12,695 nt of DNA, taken from NCBI GenBank assembly GCA_900754515.1, contig CAAEDD010000129.1, positions 1 through 12,695 on the forward strand, in the 5' to 3' direction. The first letter of the stretch is position 1, and each line of letters opens with the position of its first letter. The stretch comes from an uncultured Oscillospiraceae bacterium (lineage in GTDB: Bacteria; Bacillota; Clostridia; Oscillospirales; Oscillospiraceae). Below the pieces are notes generated by a model, which made no database searches, was not told the origin of the DNA, and worked only from the letters and a program-made list of their open reading frames with translations. Made by a program: the position numbers and the translations under genes. Below are positions 1-6,275 of this stretch, piece by piece.

Positions 1-1
1 T

Positions 2-115
2 CCCCAGCTGAAGCTGAATACCGTGCCGGGGCTGCTGGTATTCTTCTGCTTCGTGGGACTGACTCTGGGGCTGGCCTACACAGGGGAGAACCCCTTCATT
101 TATTTCCAGTTCTGA
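2..115 (+). CDS. C-terminal end of a membrane protein, probably MBOAT family O-acyltransferase (partial)
   Basis: The reading frame is open from the left edge to the TGA at 113-115 and gives the last 37 residues of a protein. It holds one hydrophobic segment (about residues 9-25 of the fragment) and ends in NPFIYFQF. Many AlgI-like MBOAT acyltransferases end in almost this way (NPFIYFRF), right after their last membrane helix; that resemblance, from memory, is the basis for the call. MBOAT proteins of this type move acyl groups across the membrane onto cell-surface polymers. The catalytic histidine region lies outside the window, so the assignment rests on the tail only. azlC starts 16 nt downstream on the same strand, so the genes may be co-transcribed, with no obvious functional link. 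Confidence 0.55.
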   Translation, partial: PQLKLNTVPGLLVFFCFVGLTLGLAYTGENPFIYFQF

Positions 116-131
116 AACGAGAAAGACAAGA

Positions 132-818
132 ATGAAAAAGGAAATTTTAAAAAAAGCCTTTATTGCCACGGTACCGGTGCTTTCAGGCTACCTGGTCATA
201 GGCCTGAGCTTCGGTGTTGTGCTGCAGAGCCGGGGATATGGGGTCCTGTGGTCGGCAGCCATGAGCACCTTTATATACGCGGGTTCCATGCAGTTTGTGG
301 CGGTGGAGCTGATGAGCAGCGCCGCAAGTTTGTTTACCGTGGCTCTGACCACAGTGATGGTGAATATGCGTCATGTGTTCTATGGGTTATCCATGATAGA
401 CCGGTATAAGAACACGGGGAAAGCTTGGCCCTATCTTATCTTTGCCCTCACTGATGAGACCTATTCCCTGGTGTGCAATCCGCCGGAAATGAAAGCTGAA
501 GATGAAAAAAGCTTTTATATTCTGGTGTCCGTGCTGGACCACATATACTGGATAGCGGGCAGCGTACTGGGGTCCTTGCTGGGCTCTGTGCTGCCTTTCA
601 GCACAGAAGGTATTGACTTTGCCCTGACGGCTCTGTTTGTTTCCGTGTTTATGGAGCAGTGGCTAAGCACCAAGGACCATGTGCCGGCCCTTATGGGCCT
701 GGGGGCTTCGGTGCTGTGCCTGCTCTTTTTCGGGCCTGACAGCTTCCTCATACCCTCCATGCTGCTTATTTTGTTGGGGCTGACCCTGTACCGTCGGAAG
801 GGGGTGCTTGCCCCATGA
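132..818 (+). CDS. azlC: AzlC family branched-chain amino acid exporter, large subunit
   Basis: The 228-residue product matches the AzlC family in length and sequence. AzlC is the large subunit of a membrane exporter for branched-chain amino acids and their analogues, first known from azaleucine resistance in Bacillus subtilis. Visible hallmarks are the N-terminal helix with GYLVIGLSFGV (about residues 19-29), the stretch YAGSMQFVAVEL (about 49-60), NMRHVFYG (about 78-85) and FALTDETYSL (about 104-113), followed by hydrophobic segments near 137-156, 158-179, 186-205 and 207-222. The ATG at 132 has only a weak purine-rich ribosome binding site (GAGAAAG). The stop codon overlaps the azlD start (ATGA), the usual coupling of the two subunits. 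Exact substrates cannot be read from sequence; export of leucine, isoleucine or valine is the family expectation. Confidence 0.93.
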   Translation: MKKEILKKAFIATVPVLSGYLVIGLSFGVVLQSRGYGVLWSAAMSTFIYAGSMQFVAVELMSSAASLFTVALTTVMVNMRHVFYGLSMIDRYKNTGKAWPYLIFALTDETYSLVCNPPEMKAEDEKSFYILVSVLDHIYWIAGSVLGSLLGSVLPFSTEGIDFALTALFVSVFMEQWLSTKDHVPALMGLGASVLCLLFFGPDSFLIPSMLLILLGLTLYRRKGVLAP

Positions 819-1135
819 TACATTCGGTGATGATAGTTGCTGTGGCGGCTCTGGTAACGCTGGTTTTACGCTTCATACCCTTTCTGATTTTCGGGGGAAA
901 ACGGGGGACCCCGGCCTACATAAGCTATCTGGGCAGGCTTCTGCCCTACGCCGTAATGGCCATGCTGGTGGTTTATTGTCTGAGGAACATAAGCTTTACT
1001 TCGTCTCCCTTCGGAGCGCCGGAGCTTATTTCCTGCGCCGTGGTTGCTCTGCTTCATGTATGGAAACGCAGCTCCATACTCAGCATTCTGGGGGGCACGG
1101 TCTGCTATATGCTGCTGGTACAGCTGGTGTTCTGA
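815..1135 (+). CDS. azlD: AzlD family branched-chain amino acid exporter, small subunit
   Basis: The 106-residue membrane protein follows azlC with a 4-nt ATGA overlap, which indicates translational coupling. A G-rich site (GGAAGGGGG) inside the end of azlC can serve as ribosome binding site. The typical AzlD features are visible: an N-terminal helix (residues about 5-26), LPYAVMAMLVVYCLRN (about 43-58), and a C-terminal HVWKRSSILSILGGT stretch leading into the last helix. Members of this family form the small partner of AzlC and are needed for export. Length is normal and no key part is missing. A hairpin about 75 nt downstream may end the transcript. Confidence 0.92.
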   Translation: MIHSVMIVAVAALVTLVLRFIPFLIFGGKRGTPAYISYLGRLLPYAVMAMLVVYCLRNISFTSSPFGAPELISCAVVALLHVWKRSSILSILGGTVCYMLLVQLVF

Positions 1136-1209
1136 GAAGGGAAGAGAAAAAGAGTGCCGCTGAAAGCTGAGGAAACAAGCTGACTTAACGGCTGACAAAT
1201 AGCGGTGCT

Positions 1210-1257
1210 AAAGGAACCGGTGTGTTATTTCGGAAAGAAACGGCACACCGGTTCTTT
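1210..1257 (+). terminator. Hairpin, possible azlCD terminator
   Basis: GAACCGGTGTG at 1214-1224 is the exact reverse complement of 1244-1254, extendable by a few weaker pairs, with a 19-nt loop. It lies downstream of azlD. The T-rich stretch after it is short (TTCTTTCC, then CTTTTTCC about 15 nt on), so it is a plausible but not ideal intrinsic terminator. Confidence 0.5.
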
Positions 1258-1324
1258 CCAGGCTCCGATCTTTTTCCTGTAAGGGTATGTACATCCATTG
1301 AATAACGCAAGGAGAAGATGGAGA

Positions 1325-1368
1325 AAACCGTCAGGGGAGCAGACAGTTCAGCCTGCCCCTGACGGTTT
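1325..1368 (-). terminator. Terminator hairpin of the sigma/HTH operon
   Basis: A perfect 13-bp inverted repeat (1325-1337 with 1356-1368, core CCGTCAGGGG) sits 12 nt beyond the stop of the minus-strand HTH gene. Read on the minus strand, the stem ends in GGTTTTCT, a short T-run. It is well placed to end the operon covering 1381-2048. On the plus strand the tail is TTTCCTTT, so some bidirectional action is possible. Confidence 0.6.
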
Positions 1369-1380
1369 CCTTTGACCTTG

Positions 1381-1617
1381 CTAGCTCTTTTTCACTATTG
1401 CTTCTACAAGTTTTGCCTGCAATAGGTGCTTCATATATTCATCCACACGTGTACAGGGCATTCCGTCTTTATCATAGATTGTTCTGCTACACAGCCTGTT
1501 TATATAGCCGTCATAATGCCGTAAGATACGCTCTGCGGCCAGGGGATCACCGGCACGTGCCGCTTCAATCACAGATAGGGGCAAAAGCTCTTTGCCGTAG
1601 AAAGTGGGCTGTTTCAT
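1381..1617 (-). CDS. HTH domain protein of conjugative-element type (Tn916 ORF8-like)
   Basis: This 78-residue protein resembles the small helix-turn-helix proteins that accompany sigma-like factors in Tn916-type integrative elements of Bacillota. Characteristic are an N-terminal LPLSVIEAARAGDPLAAERI segment (about residues 12-31), HYDGYINRL (about 34-42), and a C-terminal VDEYMKHLLQAKLVEAI region (about 58-74). The ATG at 1617 has a good ribosome binding site (AAAGGAG, 9-nt spacing) that overlaps the stop of the upstream sigma-like gene, so the two are one operon with a 14-nt gap. Family members are thought to regulate or assist the element; the exact role is not settled. The match is by recalled family pattern, not by a search. 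Confidence 0.75.
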   Translation of the reverse strand: MKQPTFYGKELLPLSVIEAARAGDPLAAERILRHYDGYINRLCSRTIYDKDGMPCTRVDEYMKHLLQAKLVEAIVKKS

Positions 1618-1631
1618 CTGATTTTTCTCCT

Positions 1632-2048
1632 TTAGTTACACTTTAATCTGTTTCGAAGTTCTTCAAGGGCTTTTGCCCTGTGCCGCTGGACGGTACTGCG
1701 GGACATTCCCACTAATCTGCCAATCTTACCGTCTGCCAGTTCCAACACACAATGAAGAATCAGAATTTTCTGATCCTGTTCCGGCAGGGCGGCAAAGGCG
1801 CAGGCTGCAAGTTCGTCCCGGATATGCAGTACATACCCACAGGCGGTGAACATACTGCTGTCGCTTGGGTACTCGTCCACCGTACAGATATTATCCATTT
1901 GGTACAGCGGCAAGGCGCTGAACTCGGTTTCCCGTTTTCGTCGGCGGGCCATATCCCGCAGATGGGTCCTGGCTCCATTGCGAAGGACGGTTTTGCAGAA
2001 AGCGTCAAAGCGGCAGCGTTCTCCATAATCACCGGGGATGTAATTCAT
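1632..2048 (-). CDS. Sigma-70-like factor of conjugative-element type (Tn916 ORF7-like)
   Basis: The 138-residue product ends in a clear sigma-70 region 4: LPEQDQKILILHCVLELADG (about 88-107), then KIGRLVGMSRSTVQRHRAKA (about 108-127), a helix-turn-helix that would read a -35 element. The N-terminal half, with RFDAFCKTVLRNGARTHLRD, fits a reduced region 2. Small factors of this shape occur beside an ORF8-like protein in Tn916-family integrative elements, where they are thought to control element genes. The ATG at 2048 has a strong ribosome binding site (GGAGGTG, 6-nt spacing). Its six isoleucines use ATC or ATT and never ATA, whereas neighbouring chromosomal genes use ATA heavily. This supports acquisition by transfer. 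No integrase, relaxase or excisionase gene lies nearby. Confidence 0.8.
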   Translation of the reverse strand: MNYIPGDYGERCRFDAFCKTVLRNGARTHLRDMARRRKRETEFSALPLYQMDNICTVDEYPSDSSMFTACGYVLHIRDELAACAFAALPEQDQKILILHCVLELADGKIGRLVGMSRSTVQRHRAKALEELRNRLKCN

Positions 2049-2155
2049 CTTCTCACCTCCGATCTGCGGGAGAGTGAGAAGCCGGGGGCGGATGCATTGT
2101 CTGCCGTGTTGCTGGGGCAGTTACGGCCCGCACCGAAAAACCGCAGAAAACGGCA

Positions 2156-2194
2156 ACATTCGCCCGGAGGATATACTGTCTTCCGGGCGAATGT
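2156..2194. other. Strong hairpin upstream of the sigma-like gene
   Basis: A perfect 13-bp inverted repeat (2156-2168 with 2182-2194, core CGCCCGGA) encloses a 13-nt loop. It lies about 110 nt upstream of the sigma-like gene, in its probable leader. Read on the minus strand it is followed by GTTGCCGTTTTCTGCGGTTTTTC, so it may be an attenuator or a terminator of the scrap gene at 2282-2557. The loop carries ATACTGT, the same half-site as the repeat at 2219-2237. Confidence 0.5.
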
Positions 2195-2218
2195 GAAAGT
2201 ATTATGAAGTTTTCTTAC

Positions 2219-2237
2219 ACAGTATAGTACATACTGT
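2219..2237. promoter_or_regulatory. Inverted repeat ACAGTAT-N5-ATACTGT, candidate operator
   Basis: Two perfect 7-bp arms (2219-2225 and 2231-2237) flank AGTAC, upstream of the minus-strand sigma-like gene. Read on the minus strand the repeat includes TATACT, which could be a -10 box, so a bound protein would cover a promoter. A third copy of the half-site is at 2173-2179. No good -35 box was found, so the promoter part is weak. Confidence 0.35.
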
Positions 2238-2281
2238 TGGCCGGAATTGCCCCCTGTTTGATGCAGGCTTTTTTTGAAAAT

Positions 2282-2557
2282 CTATGGCTGGAGAAAACAG
2301 TACATATAAGCATGGTGTTCCCCTCCGTGTGCCGCCTTTCTCTTGGCTCCGACCAAAATGACAGCTTTTCCCCCTTGCTCAAAATATTTGTTCAAATAAT
2401 CTGCGGTATTTTCACCCATTTCAAAAGTCATATCCAGGGCGCAAGTCTCAAAACTTATGTAAGGCCACTCATATAGGGTAATGACAGCAACATCATTATA
2501 AGCGCCGCTGCTTATGGATACAAGTCGTGAAACACGAATCACGAACCGCTGTTTCAA
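2282..2557 (-). pseudogene. Unrecognised gene scrap, possibly the remains of a mobile-element gene
   Basis: The frame gives up to 91 residues from a TTG at 2557, but there is no well-placed ribosome binding site and a stop codon lies just upstream in frame, so the true N-terminus may be lost. The C-terminal half (TADYLNKYFEQGGKAVILVG) looks like real protein and faintly recalls the second half of a single-stranded-DNA-binding protein OB fold, where a similar phrase precedes a glycine strand; this is a guess. It lies upstream of the sigma/HTH pair on the same strand and its codon use is more AT-rich than the flanking genes, which fits a decayed piece of an integrated element. It could also be a short intact gene of unknown family. 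Confidence 0.35.
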
Positions 2558-2753
2558 TACCTAAGCTTTAATCTTCCCCCACGACTGCTGCCGGCAAAGA
2601 AATGGGAACTTTATCTGATAAGTAAAACTGCAGGGTGACGATGAGACTGTGGAACTGTAAAAAAGATAAGGATGCGTGGCTGCTCAGCAGTTTCTAATTA
2701 CTTCATTATGGTTACTTCCTTATCGGGTGTAACTTAATGCAAATTTTTTACTG
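2558..2753. other. Intergenic stretch with no recognised feature
   Basis: This AT-richer gap separates the minus-strand foreign island from the collagen-like gene. Apart from a short palindrome (CTGCTCAGCAG near 2680-2692), no RNA gene, repeat or convincing coding sequence was seen. The left boundary of any inserted element may lie here, but no direct repeat or attachment site was found by eye. Confidence 0.5.
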
Positions 2754-2782
2754 TTATATTTATCTCCCTGAGGAAATATACT
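2754..2782 (+). promoter_or_regulatory. Sigma-E-like (sporulation) promoter of the collagen-like gene
   Basis: TTATATT at 2754-2760 matches six of seven positions of the Bacillus subtilis sigma-E -35 consensus (KMATATT), and AATATACT at 2775-2782 matches six of eight of the -10 consensus (CATACAHT). The spacing is 14 nt, as expected. Transcription would begin near 2789, leaving a leader of about 25 nt with the ribosome binding site. No convincing sigma-A pair was found in this gap. The consensus is recalled and the match was made by eye. Confidence 0.5.
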
Positions 2783-2816
2783 GTGGCAAAGCGCAGCAGA
2801 GACAGGGGGGATGAGC

Positions 2817-3746
2817 TTGAAGCAGTATGAGCGGGGAAACAGGGAGATGTGCGGCTGCTGTAACAGCTGCGGCTCATGCATAGGCCCCGCCGGACCCATG
2901 GGCCCTCAGGGACCACCGGGTCCCACCGGTGCAACAGGGCTGCGGGGACCGACAGGACCGGCGGGCACAGAGGGGAGAGAAGGCCCTCAGGGCCCGCAAG
3001 GGGTACAGGGCCCAATAGGCCCCCAAGGCCCGGAGGGGCCTCAAGGACCGCCAGGACCTCAGGGACCGCAGGGCCCGACAGGGCCACAGGGTCCGCCGGG
3101 AACTGCAGGAGCACAGGGCAGAATAGGCCCGGAGGGCTTGACAGGGGCTGAAGGACCGCCAGGACCGCAGGGCCCGGAGGGACCCCAGGGACCGACAGGC
3201 CCGGAAGGCCCACAGGGAATCCAGGGGCCGGAGGGACCTCAGGGGATTCAGGGCCCGGAGGGGCCCCAGGGACCGCCAGGCCCGGAAGGCCCCCAGGGAA
3301 TTCAGGGCCCTCAGGGAATCCAAGGCGAGCCGGGACAGACGCCGGAGCAGAGCTTCGCTTCGTTTATCAACGTGCAGTATCCCCTCACTCAGAGCAGCCT
3401 GATAGCCGTATTCCCTGATGTCACAGACAGTACCGGGAATATAGTCCAGACAGACCTGCAGCATATAAGCCTTGCACCTGGGTATTACCTTGTATCCTAT
3501 AAGGTGTCGGCAATTTTTGACAGTCCAAACTATATGCAGGTGACACCCAGCTATAACGGAACCTCCCATCTGGAGACAGGTATATATTTTGCCACCAGCG
3601 CCAACGGCTCCAGCGCCACCGGCTCAGCCTTCTTTATTATCAGAGCTCCAGCGGCCACTGTGTTCAGCCTGAACTACAGCGGCTCCAGCAATGCAAGAGA
3701 AGGGGAAATAAACCTGACGTTTCTTAAACTAAACAGGGACATATGA
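2817..3746 (+). CDS. Collagen-like protein with Cys-rich N-terminus and BclA/C1q-like C-terminal domain
   Basis: The 309-residue product has three parts. Residues 1-22 are a short cysteine-rich head (C12, C14, C15, C18, C21) with no signal peptide. Residues 23-175 are 51 unbroken Gly-X-Y triplets, rich in GPQ, GPE, GPP and GIQ. Residues 176-309 are a beta-rich globular domain ending in FSLNYSGSSN...INLTFLKLN, the pattern of the trimer-forming heads of BclA-type spore surface proteins. The expected structure is a triple helix capped by a trimeric head. The lack of a secretion signal fits assembly by the mother cell onto the spore. The TTG at 2817 is preferred because CAGGGGGG ends 6 nt upstream, the same layout as at the ATG at 8655; the ATG at 2811 directly abuts that site. 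A sigma-E-like promoter and a terminator bracket it as a single-gene unit. Confidence 0.88.
   Translation: MKQYERGNREMCGCCNSCGSCIGPAGPMGPQGPPGPTGATGLRGPTGPAGTEGREGPQGPQGVQGPIGPQGPEGPQGPPGPQGPQGPTGPQGPPGTAGAQGRIGPEGLTGAEGPPGPQGPEGPQGPTGPEGPQGIQGPEGPQGIQGPEGPQGPPGPEGPQGIQGPQGIQGEPGQTPEQSFASFINVQYPLTQSSLIAVFPDVTDSTGNIVQTDLQHISLAPGYYLVSYKVSAIFDSPNYMQVTPSYNGTSHLETGIYFATSANGSSATGSAFFIIRAPAATVFSLNYSGSSNAREGEINLTFLKLNRDI
2883..3341 (+). repeat. Collagen Gly-X-Y coding repeat (51 triplets)
   Basis: The stretch is an uninterrupted 9-nt periodic array, each unit coding for Gly-X-Y. Near its end, 3198-3305 consists of four longer 27-nt units coding for GPE-GPQ-GIQ (the third ends in GPP). Such arrays change length easily by slippage or recombination, so copy number probably varies between strains. 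Confidence 0.9.
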
Positions 3747-3749
3747 AAG

Positions 3750-3779
3750 AGGATGTGCCTCACCGGCACATCCTTTTTT
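3750..3779 (+). terminator. Intrinsic terminator of the collagen-like gene
   Basis: A perfect 10-bp stem (AGGATGTGCC at 3750-3759 with 3765-3774) with a 5-nt loop is followed by a T-run at 3774-3779. It begins 4 nt after the stop codon. The minus-strand permease gene ends 13 nt further on. A-residues on the other side could let the hairpin serve that convergent gene too. Confidence 0.88.
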
Positions 3780-3792
3780 AGGTTTTGAAGGC

Positions 3793-4677
3793 TCATTCAT
3801 TTTTCTTTTTTACCGGCAGCTCCAGCAAAACGGCGGCCCCGATAACCAAAGCGGCCCCCAGCCACATACCGCTGCTCATGGGCTCTTTAAGCACCAGAGC
3901 CGACAGCAGCACCGCCACCACCGGGTCCACATAGGCAAGCATTGCTACCGTCTGAGAGGGCAATACATCCATACAGCCAAAGTACATGTAATAGGCAAGG
4001 CCTGTGTGGATAATGCCAACTGCCAGAAGCAGCATAAGGGCGAAGGAGTCCAGCTCCGGCAGGGGGGATTGGACGGTGAGCAGATTATATGGCAGCAGCA
4101 CAAGAGCGGAAATACCAAGCTGCACCACCGTTCGCTCCATGCCGGAAATATCACGCATCTTCTTGTTGAGAATCACTATGGAGGCGTAGAGCACTGCGGC
4201 CCCCAGAGCAAGGGCAATGCCCCTGATTTGCCCCGGTGCGGGCAGGCCGCTCCCGGCAACGCCGGAGACGAATACCATGCCGAAAAGGGCTGCCAGCACG
4301 CAGAGCCCCCGGAAGAGACTGAGCTTTTCCTTAAATACCAGAGGGGAAAGAGCCACCACTATGATGGGAGCCAGGTAGTAGCACAGTGTTGCCACTGCAA
4401 TGGTAGTGTAGCGGTAGGACTCAAAAAGCAGTATCCAGTTGAAACCCAGCATCAGGCCTGATAGGCCAAGATACAGGGCATTTCGTCTCACGGCACGGCG
4501 GCTGAAAGGCAGACGCCCCAGCAGCATCACCAGCAGCAGAAAGGCAGCGCCCACTATACCCCGGAAGTTTGCTATGACAGAGGAAGGCAGAGGTATGCCA
4601 CGGATGAAAAGGCCGAGACTGCCCCAAATGCCCATGGAACCTATAAGTTTCAGCCGCCCGGCGGTACTTTTGCCCAT
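3793..4677 (-). CDS. EamA family transporter (drug/metabolite transporter superfamily)
   Basis: The 294-residue protein has the family's usual length, ten predicted membrane helices and two EamA repeats (about residues 8-137 and 150-286). Each repeat closes with the typical phrase: YYLAPIIVVALSPLVFKEKL in the first and AYVDPVVAVLLSALVLKEPM in the second. Family members move amino acids, nucleosides or other small metabolites, usually outward, and substrates cannot be told from sequence. The ATG at 4677 has a good ribosome binding site (GGGGGAA, 6-nt spacing). The gene stands alone, convergent with the collagen-like gene and divergent from the DUF5058 operon. The start GIWGSLGLFIRG and the internal repeat are intact, so the gene looks functional. 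Confidence 0.92.
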   Translation of the reverse strand: MGKSTAGRLKLIGSMGIWGSLGLFIRGIPLPSSVIANFRGIVGAAFLLLVMLLGRLPFSRRAVRRNALYLGLSGLMLGFNWILLFESYRYTTIAVATLCYYLAPIIVVALSPLVFKEKLSLFRGLCVLAALFGMVFVSGVAGSGLPAPGQIRGIALALGAAVLYASIVILNKKMRDISGMERTVVQLGISALVLLPYNLLTVQSPLPELDSFALMLLLAVGIIHTGLAYYMYFGCMDVLPSQTVAMLAYVDPVVAVLLSALVLKEPMSSGMWLGAALVIGAAVLLELPVKKKNE

Positions 4678-4708
4678 AATGTTTCCCCCAGCTTTTGTGA
4701 TACGGGAG

Positions 4709-4717
4709 AGTATAGCA
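4709..4717 (-). promoter_or_regulatory. Extended -10 promoter of the EamA gene (tentative)
   Basis: Read on the minus strand, TGCTATACT is an extended -10 box (TGn plus TATACT), about 32 nt upstream of the ATG at 4677. The -35 region at the right distance (TTCCCT) is poor, which is tolerated in extended -10 promoters. Confidence 0.45.
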
Positions 4718-4777
4718 CATTATGGGGAGAAAGGGAAGAGCCTCAGAAGCTGCGGGGCAGGGTAAGAGATTTTATCC

Positions 4778-4806
4778 TTGCTTTATTGACCGGGGGAAAG
4801 TATTAT
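4778..4806 (+). promoter_or_regulatory. Sigma-A promoter of the DUF5058-M20 operon
   Basis: TTGCTT (4778-4783) and TATTAT (4801-4806) are separated by exactly 17 nt. Transcription would start near 4813, about 30 nt before the TTG start. A second -35-like TTGACC at 4786 has no -10 box at a workable distance. Confidence 0.55.
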
Positions 4807-4842
4807 ATAGCCTAGAGAGAAAAAGAAAATGGAGTGATAAAC

Positions 4843-5580
4843 TTGGAATTCAATGTCAACAGCCCGGTATTGTTTGTAATAGCGGGCATAATCGTGGCGG
4901 CGGTCCTGGCCCAGTCCATATATTTCCTGGTAAAGGCATGGCGCCGGGGCGTGGAGATAGGCATGGGCAAAGACAAGCTCAAACGAGTGGCTATTACAGC
5001 CGGTGTATTTACCGTGGCTCCTGCCGTGGCCATAGTCATAAGTGTAATAACCCTGGCCAAGGACCTGGGCGTGCCCCTGCCCTGGCTGCGACTCAGCGTG
5101 GTAGGCTCATTGTCCTATGAGACCATTGCCGCCTCCAATGCGGAGAGCGCCATGGGACTCACCTTTGGTCAGGTATCTGAGCTCACCGCTACTGAGTATG
5201 TGACCATAGCCTTTGTCATGACCGTGAGCATAATGGTGGGAATCTGGCTGGTGCCGCTCATAGGAAAGAAACTGCAAAACGGGGTCATCTCCCTGGAAAA
5301 CAGAGATAAGAAATGGGGAGATATTTTCTCCGCCTCCATGTTCATAGGCATGATATCCGCCTTCCTGGGCTACGTGTTCTGCGATTTCTCCAACATATTC
5401 CACGGGGACATGAGCGGACTCATCCCGGTGCTGGTGATGGCGGTATCCGCTCTGGTAATGTGCCTGGCCGGGTTGCTGGTGAAAAAGACCCAGTGGCGTT
5501 GGGTGTCGGACTACGCCCTGCCCATCAGCCTTGTGGTGGGTATGGCCAGCGCCATTCCCATTACCGGCTGGCTGGCCTGA
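4843..5580 (+). CDS. DUF5058 family membrane protein
   Basis: This is a 245-residue integral membrane protein with about six hydrophobic segments. The amphipathic loop WRRGVEIGMGKDKLKR, the motif LPWLRLSVVGSLSYETIAAS and the following NAESAMG agree with the DUF5058 family as I recall it; the family has no assigned function. The TTG at 4843 is chosen because GGAGTGA lies 5-8 nt upstream; a GTG at 4834 is in frame but has that site directly on it. It is first in a three-gene operon (gaps of 14 and 15 nt) with another membrane protein and an M20 peptidase, so it probably forms half of a transporter for the peptidase's substrate or product. That role is inference from context. Confidence 0.85.
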   Translation: MEFNVNSPVLFVIAGIIVAAVLAQSIYFLVKAWRRGVEIGMGKDKLKRVAITAGVFTVAPAVAIVISVITLAKDLGVPLPWLRLSVVGSLSYETIAASNAESAMGLTFGQVSELTATEYVTIAFVMTVSIMVGIWLVPLIGKKLQNGVISLENRDKKWGDIFSASMFIGMISAFLGYVFCDFSNIFHGDMSGLIPVLVMAVSALVMCLAGLLVKKTQWRWVSDYALPISLVVGMASAIPITGWLA

Positions 5581-5594
5581 AAGGAGGAAGAGGG

Positions 5595-6260
5595 ATGAAT
5601 AAAAAACTTTCCTACATGGATTCCGTTCACCGGGACGGGCGCATCTGGAATCTGTCCATGATGCTTATGCTGTTCATGTATCCTATCGCAGTGGCTGTGA
5701 TTTACAATACCCTGCCGGATTGGCGGGGCTTTGCCCTGGGCCTTCTGGCCACAGCTCCCATGTACTGGGCCGTGGCGGTTGTGGAGGTGGTAACATATGT
5801 GCCCATGCTGGGCGCCGGAGGCTCCTACCTGTCCTTCGTCACCGGCAACATCTCCAATCTTAAGCTGCCTGTGGCCCTCAATGCCCTGGAGCAGGCGGAG
5901 GTAAAGGTCAGCTCTGAGGAAGGCGAGATAATTTCCACCATAGCCATAGCCGTGTCCAGCATAGTCACCACACTCATAATAATCCTGGGTGTCATACTTA
6001 TAACCCCCCTGACCCCGGTGCTTAACGCCCCGGTGTTGGCTCCGGCCTTCGCCCAGATTCTGCCGGCCCTCTTCGGCGGCCTGGGAGTGGTGTTCATATC
6101 CAAGAACTGGAAGATAGCCATAGCCCCGGTGATACTTATGCTGGTGCTGTTCATCTTTGTTCCCGCCCTTAACTCCAGCACCGTGGGTATAATGGTGCCG
6201 GTGGGCGTGCTGTTCACTTTGGGTGTGTCCCGGATACTGTATAAGAAAGGTCTTCTGTAA
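5595..6260 (+). CDS. Membrane protein, partner of DUF5058 in a probable two-part transporter
   Basis: The 221-residue protein has about six hydrophobic segments (near residues 17-37, 42-62, 112-133, 138-157, 163-181 and 185-206). Between the second and third is a polar, probably conserved loop with GAGGSYLSFVTGNISNLKLP (about 75-94), then ALNALEQAEV and a short acidic stretch EEGE. Glycine-rich, Asn-containing re-entrant loops like this are common at substrate sites of transporters. I do not know a named family for it, but recall similar proteins next to DUF5058 genes. The ATG at 5595 has a textbook ribosome binding site (AAGGAGG, 7-nt spacing); the longer open frame upstream overlaps the DUF5058 gene and is not needed. 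No ATP-binding partner is present, so transport would be ion- or gradient-driven. Confidence 0.75.
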   Translation: MNKKLSYMDSVHRDGRIWNLSMMLMLFMYPIAVAVIYNTLPDWRGFALGLLATAPMYWAVAVVEVVTYVPMLGAGGSYLSFVTGNISNLKLPVALNALEQAEVKVSSEEGEIISTIAIAVSSIVTTLIIILGVILITPLTPVLNAPVLAPAFAQILPALFGGLGVVFISKNWKIAIAPVILMLVLFIFVPALNSSTVGIMVPVGVLFTLGVSRILYKKGLL

Positions 6261-6275
6261 AAAGGAGGAAGAGAA

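Noticed and set aside
808..1170. 120-residue plus-strand frame overlapping azlD
   Set aside because: azlD in the other frame has clear family motifs and the ATGA coupling to azlC.
1318..1362. A 14-codon frame with a ribosome-binding-like AAGGAG that runs into a hairpin, like a leader peptide attenuator
   Set aside because: Nothing on the plus strand downstream could be controlled by it, and the hairpin is better explained as the terminator of the minus-strand sigma/HTH operon.
2883..3341. Short regular repeats that might suggest CRISPR or a satellite
   Set aside because: The 9-nt period codes for unbroken Gly-X-Y and there are no spacers.
2734..3569. Long minus-strand open frames opposite the collagen-like gene
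   Set aside because: They are by-products of the Gly-X-Y repeat; their Leu/Pro/Ser/Arg repeats mirror the GC-rich plus-strand codons and they lack start signals.
4786..4811. TTGACC followed by TATAGC as the operon promoter
   Set aside because: The spacing is 14 nt, too short; TTGCTT-17-TATTAT in the same stretch fits better.
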